Source: Simmondsia chinensis (Eukaryota; Streptophyta; Magnoliopsida; Caryophyllales; Simmondsiaceae). From it: a stretch of DNA of 64,000 nucleotides. The stretch's first letter is position 1; each line of letters opens with the position of its first letter. The stretch spans positions 12,281,193 through 12,345,192 of the forward strand of contig JAGTTD010000009.1 in assembly GCA_018398585.1 (NCBI GenBank). Direction: 5' to 3'. A program made the position numbers and the translations under genes. Below, one piece after another: positions 31,591-41,147 of the stretch. The notes beneath the pieces are model-generated. The model searched no databases, was not told where the DNA came from, and was given only the letters and a program-made list of their open reading frames with translations.

Positions 31591-32100
31591 TCGATTATCC
31601 CCAATCTGGTACTTGATAGTTATGAAAAGCCTGAAAGAAAGAAGGGCATGTAAGAAGAGCAAGTAGAGCACGTAAAAAGAGCATGTAAAGCATAGAAATC
31701 AAGCCAACCATGTATGCATGTAAGCGTGTAGTCATATAATAAAATAAAATAATCCGATAAGCATATAATCATGTAATTATATATGTACGCAAGGGAGCCC
31801 AGGATCATCGCAGTCAGGGCAAAAGGTAGAAGCAAACAAGCATGTAAGGGGGAGCTCCGCCCCTACATGCGACATAGCGCAAACATATAAAGAAGTAGAG
31901 CGTCTAGAGAGTAGAGAGAGGAAGAGATAGAGAGAGAGAAGGTATGGAACGAGAGAGAGAGAGGTACGGAGAGTGTAGAAAGTTACAAAGAGTATCAGCA
32001 GCCTGTAGGCCTGCACCCCTAGGTGACAGATCCTTGGGGCACTAATTGACAAAGTAAACAGGTATCGCACATATACAACGAGCATACAAGCAGTTACAGG
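31591..32100. other. Low-complexity, GA-rich sequence
   Basis: Contains repeated GCATGTAA words (31645-31850) and a GAGAGA-rich stretch (31905-31975). No gene. Confidence 0.5.
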
Positions 32101-32104
32101 TGCA

Positions 32105-32350
32105 CAAAGCTCCTACACCGCTAAATATGTTACCCTATATTAAACTTGCACTGAGCTCTAAATTAGGGCTATCTCTTTATTTAGGTTGGGGTCGGCAAGG
32201 TCCCGTTAAAATGTCACTATCTAATTTCAATTTTTATTTTTATTCTTATTTTATTTGTATTTGGCTTGCCTCTCCCTCTCTTCCCATCTATAATATGGGG
32301 TTGTTCACAACCCTTTACCGGGGCAATGGTGAGTTCTTCAATCAACTCTT
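32105..32350 (-). mobile_element. RTE-like LINE 3' fragment, copy 1
   Basis: Shares CTACACCGCTA, TTAGGTTGGGGTCGGCAAGG and GCCGGCCTCT-type words in the same order with 32470-32680. It appears to be a second, more diverged piece of the same LINE end. Confidence 0.55.
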
Positions 32351-32429
32351 CTTTAGCCGGCCTCTTTCTCTCATCCCACCCCCCATTGGATCACTGAGCC
32401 ACCTAACAACGCCATAACAATGTATCTGC

Positions 32430-32975
32430 ACCAGGCAAACGGTCGACCTCTTGTTCTATGAGTGCTGGGTACTTCTACACCGCTATATCAGGTACAGCAG
32501 TACTAATCCTCCATTGAGCTATATCTAGGGCCATTTCTTTGTTTAGGTTAAGATAGGCGAGATCCTGTTGAATCGTCTCCATCCAACTCTTTTTTGGCCG
32601 ACCTCTCCCTTTTTTCACATCTACAATATGAAGTTGTTCGCATCTCGTGACAGGGGCATCAATGGATCTCCTCCTAACATGCCCAAACCACCGCAGACCT
32701 TACTTCTTCAACTTATCCTCTATCGGTGCAACACCTAATTTATTTCTTATAACATTATTTCTGATCCTGTATTTCCTTGTGTGTCCACATATCCATCTTA
32801 AACATCCTCATCTCTGCCACCTTCAACTTTTGCGTGTGATGGCACTTAACTAGCTAGCACTCTGCCCCGTAAGGCATAGCCGGCCTGACTACCGTCTTAC
32901 AGTATTTGCCCTTTAACTTTAACGAGAACTTCCTATCGCACAATACCGTGGAGGCCATCCTCCATTTGCCCTTTA
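32430..32975 (-). mobile_element. RTE-clade LINE, 3' end of reverse transcriptase
   Basis: The minus strand translates to KYCKTVVRPAMPYGAEC, KVAEMRMFKMDMWTHKEI, LGVAPIEDKLKK and [16 protein letters not shown]. These are the hallmark C-terminal motifs of plant RTE RTs ([37 protein letters not shown]). It has stops and one frameshift. A partial repeat of CTTTAACTTTAAC near 32912 and 32970 suggests a local duplication at the 5' break. Confidence 0.85.
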
Positions 32976-33036
32976 ACTTTAACATGAACTTCTTATGACA
33001 TTATATGATAGTAATAAATAGGAAATATATAATTAA

Positions 33037-34118
33037 GGCTCCGTTTGTTTCGGGGAAAAACCACATTCTAGGAAGTGATTTTCCCCTTTTCCTTTGTTTG
33101 GCGCGTCATTAGCTCACGGAAAATATTTTTCGACGGAAAACCTTTTCCCTCCAATGAGGGAAAATGACTTCCCTTTTAAAATAGGGGAAGTCGTGATTTT
33201 AAGTGGCTCAAAAACCTTCACGGTTATCATCATGCGAATCGAGATCAAATCAAAATAAATCAGACTGCACTATAAACATTTAATGCCAACATTGGACAAG
33301 AATTAGACTGAATAATTAAAGCAGCTTTGATATTACTTTTTTATTGTTGCAACAGAACAACTTTACAAGTTGAATTGTTTCATAATATTATAGAAGAAAA
33401 TTATTTAGGTAATATTTTAGCATTTATTACATAGGTACTGTGATATATAAGTAGTATACAATGATGTACCCTAAAGTTTAAAAATTTTCTCATAAATCAG
33501 TTATCTTTTGCTAAACTTTAGTATATTTTAAATGAAAACAGCAATCTATATGTATCCTATATCATAATGCAATAATTTTTTTTGTCCGAAAATGCTAACA
33601 TGACACATTTTTTGATAATATATAAGTAATTTTTGTTAGAATGTGGACAACCTTTTGATAATATAATATTTATACCACGTCAGTTTTTTGGCAGAAATTA
33701 GCTGAATTTTAATGAAAATTCACCAAATTTTAACACAGTCTATACACAAGTGATAAAATTTCTTATCTCATGACACCTCGTTGTATATAATAAAATGACA
33801 TAGTATTTACATGATAAATACTCAAATTTTAGAATACCTAAGAAATAATTTTCCTAATTTATACAGCTTTGATAGATTTTTTATTTCGTTATTTCATATA
33901 CGTTGTACTATTACTTATGTTATCCTATAAATAGATATAAAATGATTGGTGAAAAATATTTTTTTAAAACATACGCAAAGACATCACAATGGGGAATTAA
34001 GTTTTCCTTTGAAACAAATAACGGAAAACCCCACTTGGAATTTATATTTCGTTGGAAAACCTTTTCCAAAGAAAAATCAATTCATAGATTATACTTTGCC
34101 GTCAAAACAAACAGAGCC
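33037..34118. mobile_element. PIF/Harbinger-like non-autonomous element, copy 1
   Basis: 1082 bp with inverted ends GGCTCCGTTTGTTT and GGCTCTGTTTGTTT, flanked by TAA on both sides (33034-33036, 34119-34121), the 3-bp duplication of Harbinger elements. Subterminal GGAAAA/TTTTCC repeats are near both ends. No transposase. A second, inverted copy is at 57951-63953. Confidence 0.75.
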
Positions 34119-34214
34119 TAAGTATCTTAGGTTTTTGATCTTTTTATCATCTAAATATTTCAACATATATATATATATATATATGCCCTCTATTGCTATG
34201 GACAGCCAAGATCT

Positions 34215-34425
34215 GTTAAGCATTAAAAAAAATTAACAATTTACTGTCCATATACCTTTATAGAGCAGAAAGAAAGAAGGCATAAGGTAGGAAAATAAAT
34301 TTTTTTCAATACTCTACAAATCTTGACTGTAATTATTTTTTTAATATCCACAAATTCTTGGGCATCCATTACAATGGAGAGTCAGGATTCACCCCCCTCA
34401 CGCTCTCACACTCTCATAAAAATAC

Positions 34426-34489
<64 letters not shown>

Positions 34490-34771
34490 AGTGGCTGAAA
34501 TAAGAATGAAAATTTAGTGAGAACGTGGAAAAATTAAATCTACACCGTTGGATGTTAAACATTAAAAAAATTAACAATTTACCACCCATACACCTTCATG
34601 GGGCAAAAAGAAAGAAAGGGTAAGGGAGGGAAATATATTTTTTTTCAATACTCAACAAATCTTGACCGTAAATTATTTTTTTTTAATATCCAACAAATAT
34701 ATGCCGTCCATTACAATAGAGGGTCAGGATTCACCCCTCTCAACGCTTTCACACTCTCATAAGAAGACCAC

Positions 34772-34813
<42 letters not shown>

Positions 34814-34829
34814 CATACATACATACATA
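34215..34829. repeat. Duplicated module with TA microsatellites
   Basis: A segment starting ATTAAAAAAAATTAACAATT at about 34223 recurs at about 34563, with matching AACAAATCTTGAC, GGTCAGGATTCACC and CACTCTCATAA words at about 342-bp spacing. (TA)29 occupies 34429-34486; an AT run is at 34775-34809, then an ACAT repeat to 34829. Confidence 0.8.
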
Positions 34830-35575
34830 GGGAGTGGCAGAAATAAGAATGAAAGTTATGTGAGAACGTGAGAAAATTAAATCTACACCGTTGGATGTTA
34901 AGTAAGATTGATTAATGGTTCTAAAAAGCTCATCGTATATGGAGCCCTACCACCACCCAACGATCACCACGCTGCTACCACTCCTCTTTGCCACCCCCGC
35001 CACCCATCTCTCTCTCTTCATCCCATCTCAGATACCCACAATCACCACCACCGCAACCCAACACCACAGCCACAGCCGCCCCCCTCCATCACTTCCACCA
35101 CTACCACCTATCTCTTTCTCCATCGCATCTCAAATCCCAACGGTCACCACCACTTGGGTGGTGGTGGCGGTGTTGGTGACTGTTAGGATTTGAGATGGGA
35201 TGGAGAGAGAAAGAGAGATGGGTGGCGGTTGTGATGGTGGCCATTAGGATCTTAGATGGGATAGAGAGAGAGATGGATGGTGGTGGCGGAGACTTGTGGC
35301 GGCAGCGGTGGCTGTGGTGTTGGGTGGTGGTAGTGGTGACAGTAGGGATCTGAGATGGGGTGGAGAGAGAGAGAGATGGATGGCAGTGGCAAGGTAGCGG
35401 AGAGGAGTGGCAGCGGTGGCGGTGGGTGGCGATGATGGTGCCCGTTTGGTCATGGTAGGGCTCCGAATACGATGAGCCTTTTAGAACCATTGATCAATTT
35501 TACTTAAGATCCAACGATATAGATTTAATTTTCTCATGTTCTCACTAAACTTTCATTCTTATTCTAGCTGCTCCT
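34830..35575. mobile_element. Foldback element with arms of over 300 bp, flanked by TA/ACAT repeats
   Basis: The left end GGAGTGGCAGAAATAAGAAT and the reverse complement of the right end GGAGCAGCTAGAATAAGAAT start two long inverted arms (about 34830-35155 and 35156-35575). They share AATTAAATCTA, GGTTCTAAAA.GCTCATCGTA, GGAGCCCTACCA and Pro/His-coding CCACC repeats. The tip is CACCACTTGGGTGGTG near 35147-35162. Both sides are microsatellite (ACAT/TA left, TATATACATA right). No protein. Confidence 0.8.
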
Positions 35576-35596
35576 TATATATACATATACACATAC

Positions 35597-35627
<31 letters not shown>

Positions 35628-35635
35628 CGTAGGAA

Positions 35636-36050
35636 GAATGATAATAAAAAAAAAAAATCAAACTAGGTACAAATAAATTTTTTTAGCACTTTACTTGCAA
35701 AGTTAAAAAGAAATTTATTGTACTAGTATTAATAAATTTTTTTGGCGCCTAACTAGGGGGAAAAAACTATTTTTTAAGCACCTGCATTGGAATGTAAACC
35801 CCACTTGCCGCCTTGCAAGTGGGGAAGAATCAAACTAATTTTAATGTAGAAAAGATAATTAATAAAATACTAGACTATCCTTATGCGAATTTGTTTAATA
35901 CTATACTTAGAAATGTAAAAGAAAAAAGGCATTTTACTTGCCAAAATGAAGATTTTAAGCATTAAATTAGGCATAAACTAATTTTTCTAAGCACTGTATT
36001 ATATCTAGCACTTTGTCATATGTTTGTTTCCTCTGTCATAATATAATCAG
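35636..36050 (+). repeat. Dispersed repeat D, copy 1
   Basis: Contains ATCAAACTAGGTACA, TTTAGCACTTTACTTGCAAA, CCCCACTTGCCGCCTTGCAAG and GACTATCCTTATGCGAATTT. The same words occur inverted at 42245-42151 plus 40672-40373. Class unknown; no clear terminal repeats. Confidence 0.7.
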
Positions 36051-36076
36051 TTGTTGCTCAAAAATAAAAAATGGGA

Positions 36077-36348
36077 TGTTAGGATGACCCACGAGATATC
36101 GAACATTAAATCGAAATAACAAATATGAAATTGAAAGGGAATGGAGGAATATCCACGAAGGCGGAGCAACATTATTCACCAATATTAACCAAAGATTACA
36201 ATATTTATTCTCCCTTCCCCACTTTTGCTCACTTCACAATCCAGCATAACCCCTTGAATACAAAGCGCCATGTCATAAACATGGCCCCTTATAAATCCAG
36301 CTAATGATTATGACGGTTATATAAAACGAACAGTCTCTACACTTAACA
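36077..36348 (-). repeat. 3' LTR of copia E
   Basis: Starts TGTTAGGATGACCC, ends CTTAACA. It shares AATTGAAAGGGAATGG and AATCCAGCTAATGATTATGA with the right LTR but lacks about 60 bp present there. The minus-strand CCAAGTGAGAGAT (36349-36361) is the polypurine tract. Confidence 0.8.
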
Positions 36349-36361
36349 ATCTCTCACTTGG

Positions 36362-37000
36362 AAACCGTATAATAATCCCCCATGCTTCCCCCGCATTACG
36401 CAATCAGCATGCGTGAAATCTACCTGAAGCTCGACCCGGCTTCGGTATACAAGCAGTACACTCTTCTTTAGCATAACTGTCAGATTCACACTCCCACTTG
36501 TCTTCTTGTATCGAGAATTTATTCCAGCTCCCACTGCTAGCTTTCACTCGAGACTTGTACTCGACTTCACATTAGAATGACCCCTTTGATTAATCAATTT
36601 AAGCATCAGATTTCTAGACTGAAACGAAACCACAGGAAGCGGCTTCTAGCCGACGTGCTTTGACCTGTCCAAAGCCGAGTTTCTTGCAATATATTTTCCA
36701 TTACCCAACTTGGATGTCGAAAACAGTGTGACCGACTTTAGACCATGAGCTATCACTACCACCCCCTTCGAGATTATCCACTTTCCGCCCGAGAACCTGG
36801 CAGAATACTCACTGTCATCAAGTTGTCCACCGATATCAAATTACTCTTCAACTCAAGCACATATCGCACACTATGTAAAGTCCAGATTGACCCATGTGGT
36901 AACAAAATAGTGACATTACCTATACCGACAATTTCTAATGGCTCTCCACTCGCCAAATACACTCTACCATAATCCCCAGCCATGAAATTCTGAATCACGC
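36362..37000 (-). pseudogene. Copia E protease/GAG-pre-integrase region
   Basis: FMAGDYGRVYLASGEPLEIV, then GIGNVTILLPHGSIWTLHSV and RYVLELKSNLISVDNLM match the FKAGD.G.V.LA.G....V.G.G.V.I....G....L..VR.VP.L..NLISVG.L segment after copia proteases. At 36534-36343 a further frame (LTVMLKKSVLLVYRSRVELQ) has no clear motif. The D-S-G site falls outside the open frame. Confidence 0.75.
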
Positions 37001-37992
37001 CCCAACATGATGTAGTGTGAAATGAAGCCTCTGAATCTAAAATCCAGTCATCAATTAGTGAATGTATGATAAGAGCTAGAGCATCCTATATCTTTTCAGT
37101 TACAACATTGGCTGTATCAAGGTCTTACATTTTCAAGACTTTACATTTTCTTTTCATGTGTCCAGTTTCCCATAGTGCCAACACGACTACCTTAGGCCTG
37201 TCCTACTACTGCTTCTTCCCCTACGTGATCTGTCCAAACCCCTACCTCGAGTTTCCATTCTCAATGTCTGATTCTCACCGGAATCTCGTCGATGCACCTT
37301 CTCGGCTAAATCTATATCACTTATATTGTCTTATTTTAATTTCTATTTCCTAGTAGAGTTACTGATCATCATTCTAATGGCTTTCTAACTGTTAGGCAAA
37401 GACGCTAACAATACCGGTGCTAAGATTTTTAAGTTCAACCAACATCAACTAATTTATAATCATATTGAAATCATTTAAGTGCTGGGCAAAAGAATCACCT
37501 TCCATCATCTTCAAATTGAACAACTTCTTCATCAGGTGCACATTGGTGCTCACCGATGGTTTCTCATTCATGTCCAACAAGGCTGCCATCAAGCCCCCCA
37601 TTGTCTTCTTGTTGACAACATTACGTGCTATAGTCCGGGACAGAGTAAGTCGAATGACAACATTAGTTTCTCATAAGTTCCACTCCTGGTCCTCCATATC
37701 CTTGGGCTTCCTCCCAAATAGGGCAACTTTATCAAGTATAGAAAATCCTTAATCTGCATCCGACAATATACGAATTAGTCCCATCAAACTTCTCAATACT
37801 AAAAATTTTACCTCATCGGTCGCCATTGATGAGTACTCCTGATTTTATTCACCTTGAGCACAAGAATTTTTTTTTAAATCAAAATTGATTTTTCAATTTG
37901 GTCAACTTCAATATTGACTACAACCCAAGACAATCACAGGCTCTTCCTCTACCTGCAACGCTACATTACCGGCAGTACCACATTATTCTCTA
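37001..37992 (-). pseudogene. Copia E gag relic
   Basis: Minus-strand fragments carry the content of copia gag: a Cys-rich stretch near 37200 and KLFNLKMMEGDSFAQHLN-like (SVAEHLN..) near 37540-37470, typical of copia gag UBN2 domains. Frames are broken. Confidence 0.5.
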
Positions 37993-38661
37993 GGCCTATT
38001 TGGGATTGCTGTGAAAAAACTGCTTTTTTTAGAAGTACTTTTTGTAAAAGTACTTTTGTAAAAAGTGCTTTTCAAATAAGTAGTTTGTGTTTCATCAACC
38101 AGTAAAGAAACACTTATGGTATTTTTGTGAGTATTTGACCAATGTTGAAAAAGTGTTTTTTTTATAAAATTACCAGAAAGGACACTAACATAAGTCTTTT
38201 ATAGTTGAAAAAAATCACTCATAAACATTCTAAATATTTAAAATATTTTATAAATATATAAATATTTCTTAAATATTTTTTAATATTTATAAAATATTTT
38301 CTTAATAACTTACAAATATTTAATCTTTTAAGAAAATTAAAATATTTTTAAATATTTAAAATATTTCTAAATATCATAAATATATTATTAGTTTTTAAAA
38401 TATTTTTTCATAATTAATATTTTTTAAATATATAAATTATTTTTCAAATATATTAATAAATTTCAGGGTACCTGAAATAAACTTTCTCAATTGTTTTATT
38501 TTTGCTTCTGCTTCTGCTTAAAAAAGTATGCACCAAATTTCTACTTCTGCTTGTAATATAAATCACTTATTCATGTTTGCCAAATACTCTAAAAATTCCA
38601 GAAAAGTGTTTTTTAAGAAAAAAGCACTTATTTTCCTGAATTAAGCAATGCCAAATAAGCA
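37993..38661. mobile_element. hAT-like MITE inside copia E, about 670 bp
   Basis: The left end GGCCTATTTGGGATTGCTGT and the reverse complement of the right end TGCTTATTTGGCATTGCTTA form an imperfect inverted repeat. Subterminal AAAAGTACTT/AAGTGCTTTT words are near both ends, and the interior is AAATATTT-rich. Possible 8-bp flanks (ATTCTCTA, CTCTGTCT) match poorly. Exact edges uncertain. Confidence 0.65.
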
Positions 38662-39298
38662 CTCTGTCTCCTGTGAACTAAGAACAACCAGCAAAGCACC
38701 TCTGCCCGCCAAGTTGACACCACCGCCGTACCACTGACAACCACGGTGAAATCAACACCGTCTTTGAAAAGTCAGCACCAGTATCCCTCTGTATGCGTCG
38801 TCGTCCACCTCTGGGGGCCACCACCATTACGAAATCTCACCACCTTCAATACCATGCTTGTCCGGAACCACAAGGACTCAAGGCACCACACATAGCTCGG
38901 TCTCACCGCCGACACCTCTAATCTCAAACGTCGATCTCAGATTTGGTGCGGAATCACCATGTTTTGATTCGCACAGGCACTCTCCAAGCGCCACCACCTT
39001 CGGATTCTTGAATTGGCATTCATCGCTCACCGATTTGCTCAGGAGCCATCAGATCTGTCACCCAGGTAATCCGATCTGGTCTTTTTTCTCCTCCATTCAC
39101 AACCATGCCCGGCTTAAAACCTCCACGTGCCTCCATAGGCCTTTCATGCACTGCCACCTACTGTTGGAATTTTTTTCCCCTCTGACACATTTTACCACGT
39201 GCTGCTTTAGAAGCTGACTACTTCGTCGGAACAGTGGCATCAGCCACTAGTCCTTTCCTCCCACTCAAACAGCCATTTCTTAGATTTTGATTTCACCT
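38662..39298 (-). other. Copia E 5' region, no coding motif
   Basis: GC-richer CACC/GCC-rich sequence with a chance 119-codon + frame. Read on the minus strand it would be leader/early gag of copia E; nothing recognisable. Confidence 0.4.
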
Positions 39299-39313
39299 GG
39301 GGCTCTAATACCA
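39299..39313 (-). promoter_or_regulatory. Primer-binding site of copia E
   Basis: The minus strand reads TGGTATTAGAGCCCC, two bases after the 5' LTR end. It matches the initiator-Met tRNA complement with one mismatch in the first twelve bases. Confidence 0.85.
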
Positions 39314-39315
39314 GT

Positions 39316-39659
39316 TGTTAGGTCCACCCACGAAATAGCGAACCTTAAATCAGAATAGCAAACATGAAATTGAAAGGGAATGGGGGAAAATATTAGAAAT
39401 CGGAATTTACATGGTTCAGCCGAAGCCTACATTCATGGAGGGGAGCAACAATATTCACTAATATTAGCCGTGGATTACATTCTTTGTTCTCTCTTCCTCA
39501 CTTTTTCTCACTTTAAAATTCAGCCAAGAGTGCCTATATATAGGTCTATTACAATCATAACCGCTGAAATACAAAGAGTCATGCCAGAAACATGGGCCAC
39601 AATAAATCCAGCTAATGATTATGACGATTACTGAAAACAAATAGTTTCCGCACTTCACA
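39316..39659 (-). repeat. 5' LTR of copia E
   Basis: 344 bp, TGTTAGGTCCACCC to CTTCACA. It carries CTATATATAGG-type TATA sequence (39534-39544) and a segment CATGGTTCAGCCGAAGCC missing from the other LTR. Confidence 0.85.
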
Positions 39660-39695
39660 TGCGGAACATGAATTTGATAATATATAAGTATATTT

Positions 39696-40196
39696 TGTTG
39701 CTGTATTTTCAAAATAAAGCATATTGGCTGTGTACTTAGTATGTTTTGGATTAAACATGGTGTGTGTGGACACACATATTACAGAAACGCTCTTGGGATG
39801 ATGTGAGTTGACACACAATATTATAGAAAATGAAGTCCCAAAAACTGGGGCTATTTGTTGACACATAGTACGTGATATTTTGTGACAGTTAGGAAAGGAT
39901 TTTTGCCTTCTTTTGAGGGTTGTGTCTCTTCTTAAAGGACACCTACTGATATATATAAAATCCCTACCATATATGTTTAAGGCACTTAAAAGTTACTTGT
40001 GAAAGTAATATTATTCTCTACTTCTTCCATTTTGGAAATCAATCCTTTCTACACATATTCTCTCTTTGTGTTCTGAATATCATTGTATTCCCGAAACTAT
40101 TTCAGTAACCATGAAATATGTCTTAAAGAAATTGGTTCGCCACACGCCTTGAAGCCAGGTTGATGTAATACCCATTTTTATTGAATTTCCCTAACA
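39696..40196. repeat. Solo LTR related to the element at 1100-6760
   Basis: Starts TGTTGCTGTATTTTCAAAAT and ends TGAATTTCCCTAACA, like the ends of the LTRs at 1100 and 6087. It contains the same GTGTGGACACAC/GTTGACACAC motifs and a shorter GTGTCTCTTCTTAAAGGACAC hairpin. Flanks TATTT (39691-39695) and AATTT (40197-40201) agree at four of five bases. No internal element sequence adjoins it. Confidence 0.75.
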
Positions 40197-40758
40197 AATT
40201 TTACTCTAATCTGGTAAATTTTTAAAAAAATTCAAAAAATCTAGTGCCAAAGTGCTAACATGACAAATATATATTATGGCAATTTGTGACACATTAGCAA
40301 ATTCTAAGTTCGTCAAAGTTCATAAAAATATGGCAAATTTAAAAACTTGCACGTCCTTTTTTTTTTTGTCTAAATTATGACAAAGGTACAAGGACATAAG
40401 CAAGTCTTATATACCGTACAGTGCTCAAAAAAATTAGTTTATGTCAAGTTGAACGTTGAAAATGTTCATTTTGGCTAATACAATACCCTTTTTCTTTTAC
40501 TTTTGTAAGTAGAATGCTAAAAAAATTCACATAAGGATAGTTTGATATTTTGTTGAACTTTATATTTTATATTAAATTAGCTTTCCCACTTGCAGGGCGG
40601 CAGGTGAGATTCGCACTCCACCATTGCTTAAAATTTGTTTTTTTTTTCCCTAGTTTGATGTCAAAAAATTTAGGGCAAAATCTAGTAAGACCCCCTGAAC
40701 TTTACAATTAATCGCAACACCCCCTACACTTTCAATTTTGAAAAATAGTCCCCTAAAC

Positions 40759-41002
40759 TTTGTAATTAAATACAACACACTCCCTACACTTTCAATTTTA
40801 GAAAATAGCCCCCTAAACTTTGCGAACCAGCTTGTCAGGCTTCTCAGGTTGGGGGTCATCGGAAACAGCCTCTCTTCAGGTTTGTAATTAAATACAACAC
40901 ACTCCCTACACTTTCAATTTTAGAAAATAGCCCCCTAAACTTTGCGAACCAGCTTGTCAGGCTTCTCAGGTTGGGGGTCATCGGAAACAGCCTCTCTTCA
41001 GG
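40759..41002. repeat. Perfect 122-bp tandem duplication
   Basis: 40759-40880 and 40881-41002 are identical at all 122 positions. The unit spans element repeat sequence and the first part of the LINE tail (GAACCAGCTTGTCAGGC... AAACAGCCTCTCTTCAGG), so it arose after the LINE insertion. Confidence 0.95.
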
Positions 41003-41047
41003 GTAGCCCCTTGAAGGGGGAAGGCTGCACACATCTACCCCCTCCCC

Positions 41048-41081
<34 letters not shown>

Positions 41082-41147
41082 CGGACCCTACTTTTGCATG
41101 AGCCCTTACAAGCACTGGGTTTGCCGTTGTTGTTGTTGTTGTTGTAA
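40946..41147 (+). mobile_element. RTE/Au-type retroposon 3' tail with (GTT)n end
   Basis: GGTTGGGGGTCATCGGAAAC, AGCCTCTCTTCAGGGTAGCC, then AAGGCTGCACACATCTACCC match the common plant GGTCGTTGGAAACAGCCTCTCT...GTCTGCGTACA..CTACCC tail. It ends in GTTGTTGTTGTTGTTG. CCCCCTAAACTTTGC before (40931-40945) and after (41148-41162) is a possible 15-bp target duplication, although the host repeat contains the same words. Confidence 0.75.
41048..41080. repeat. Run of 33 C
   Basis: 33 consecutive C inside the retroposon tail where the family normally has a short CCTCCCC stretch. Confidence 0.95.

Larger units (their letters stand above)
36077..39659 (-). mobile_element. Ty1/copia element E, minus strand, 3.6 kb
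   Basis: LTRs at 36077-36348 and 39316-39659, primer-binding site at 39299-39313, polypurine tract next to the left LTR, and copia protease-region sequence at 36340-37000. RT and integrase are absent, so it is internally deleted. Flanking 5-mers TGGGA and TGCGG do not match well, so a target duplication is not supported. Confidence 0.8.

Noticed and set aside
34908..35490. Overlapping Pro/His/Ser-rich frames of 60-129 codons on both strands
   Set aside because: They are the two arms of the foldback element read through CCACC/TCTC repeats; no conserved domain and mirrored on the opposite strand.
38858..39217. 119-codon + strand frame
   Set aside because: Lies antisense within the copia E leader; no motif, low-complexity Ser/Thr/His composition.
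36072..39664. Target duplication for copia E
   Set aside because: Flanks TGGGA and TGCGG agree at only three of five bases, so chance is likely.
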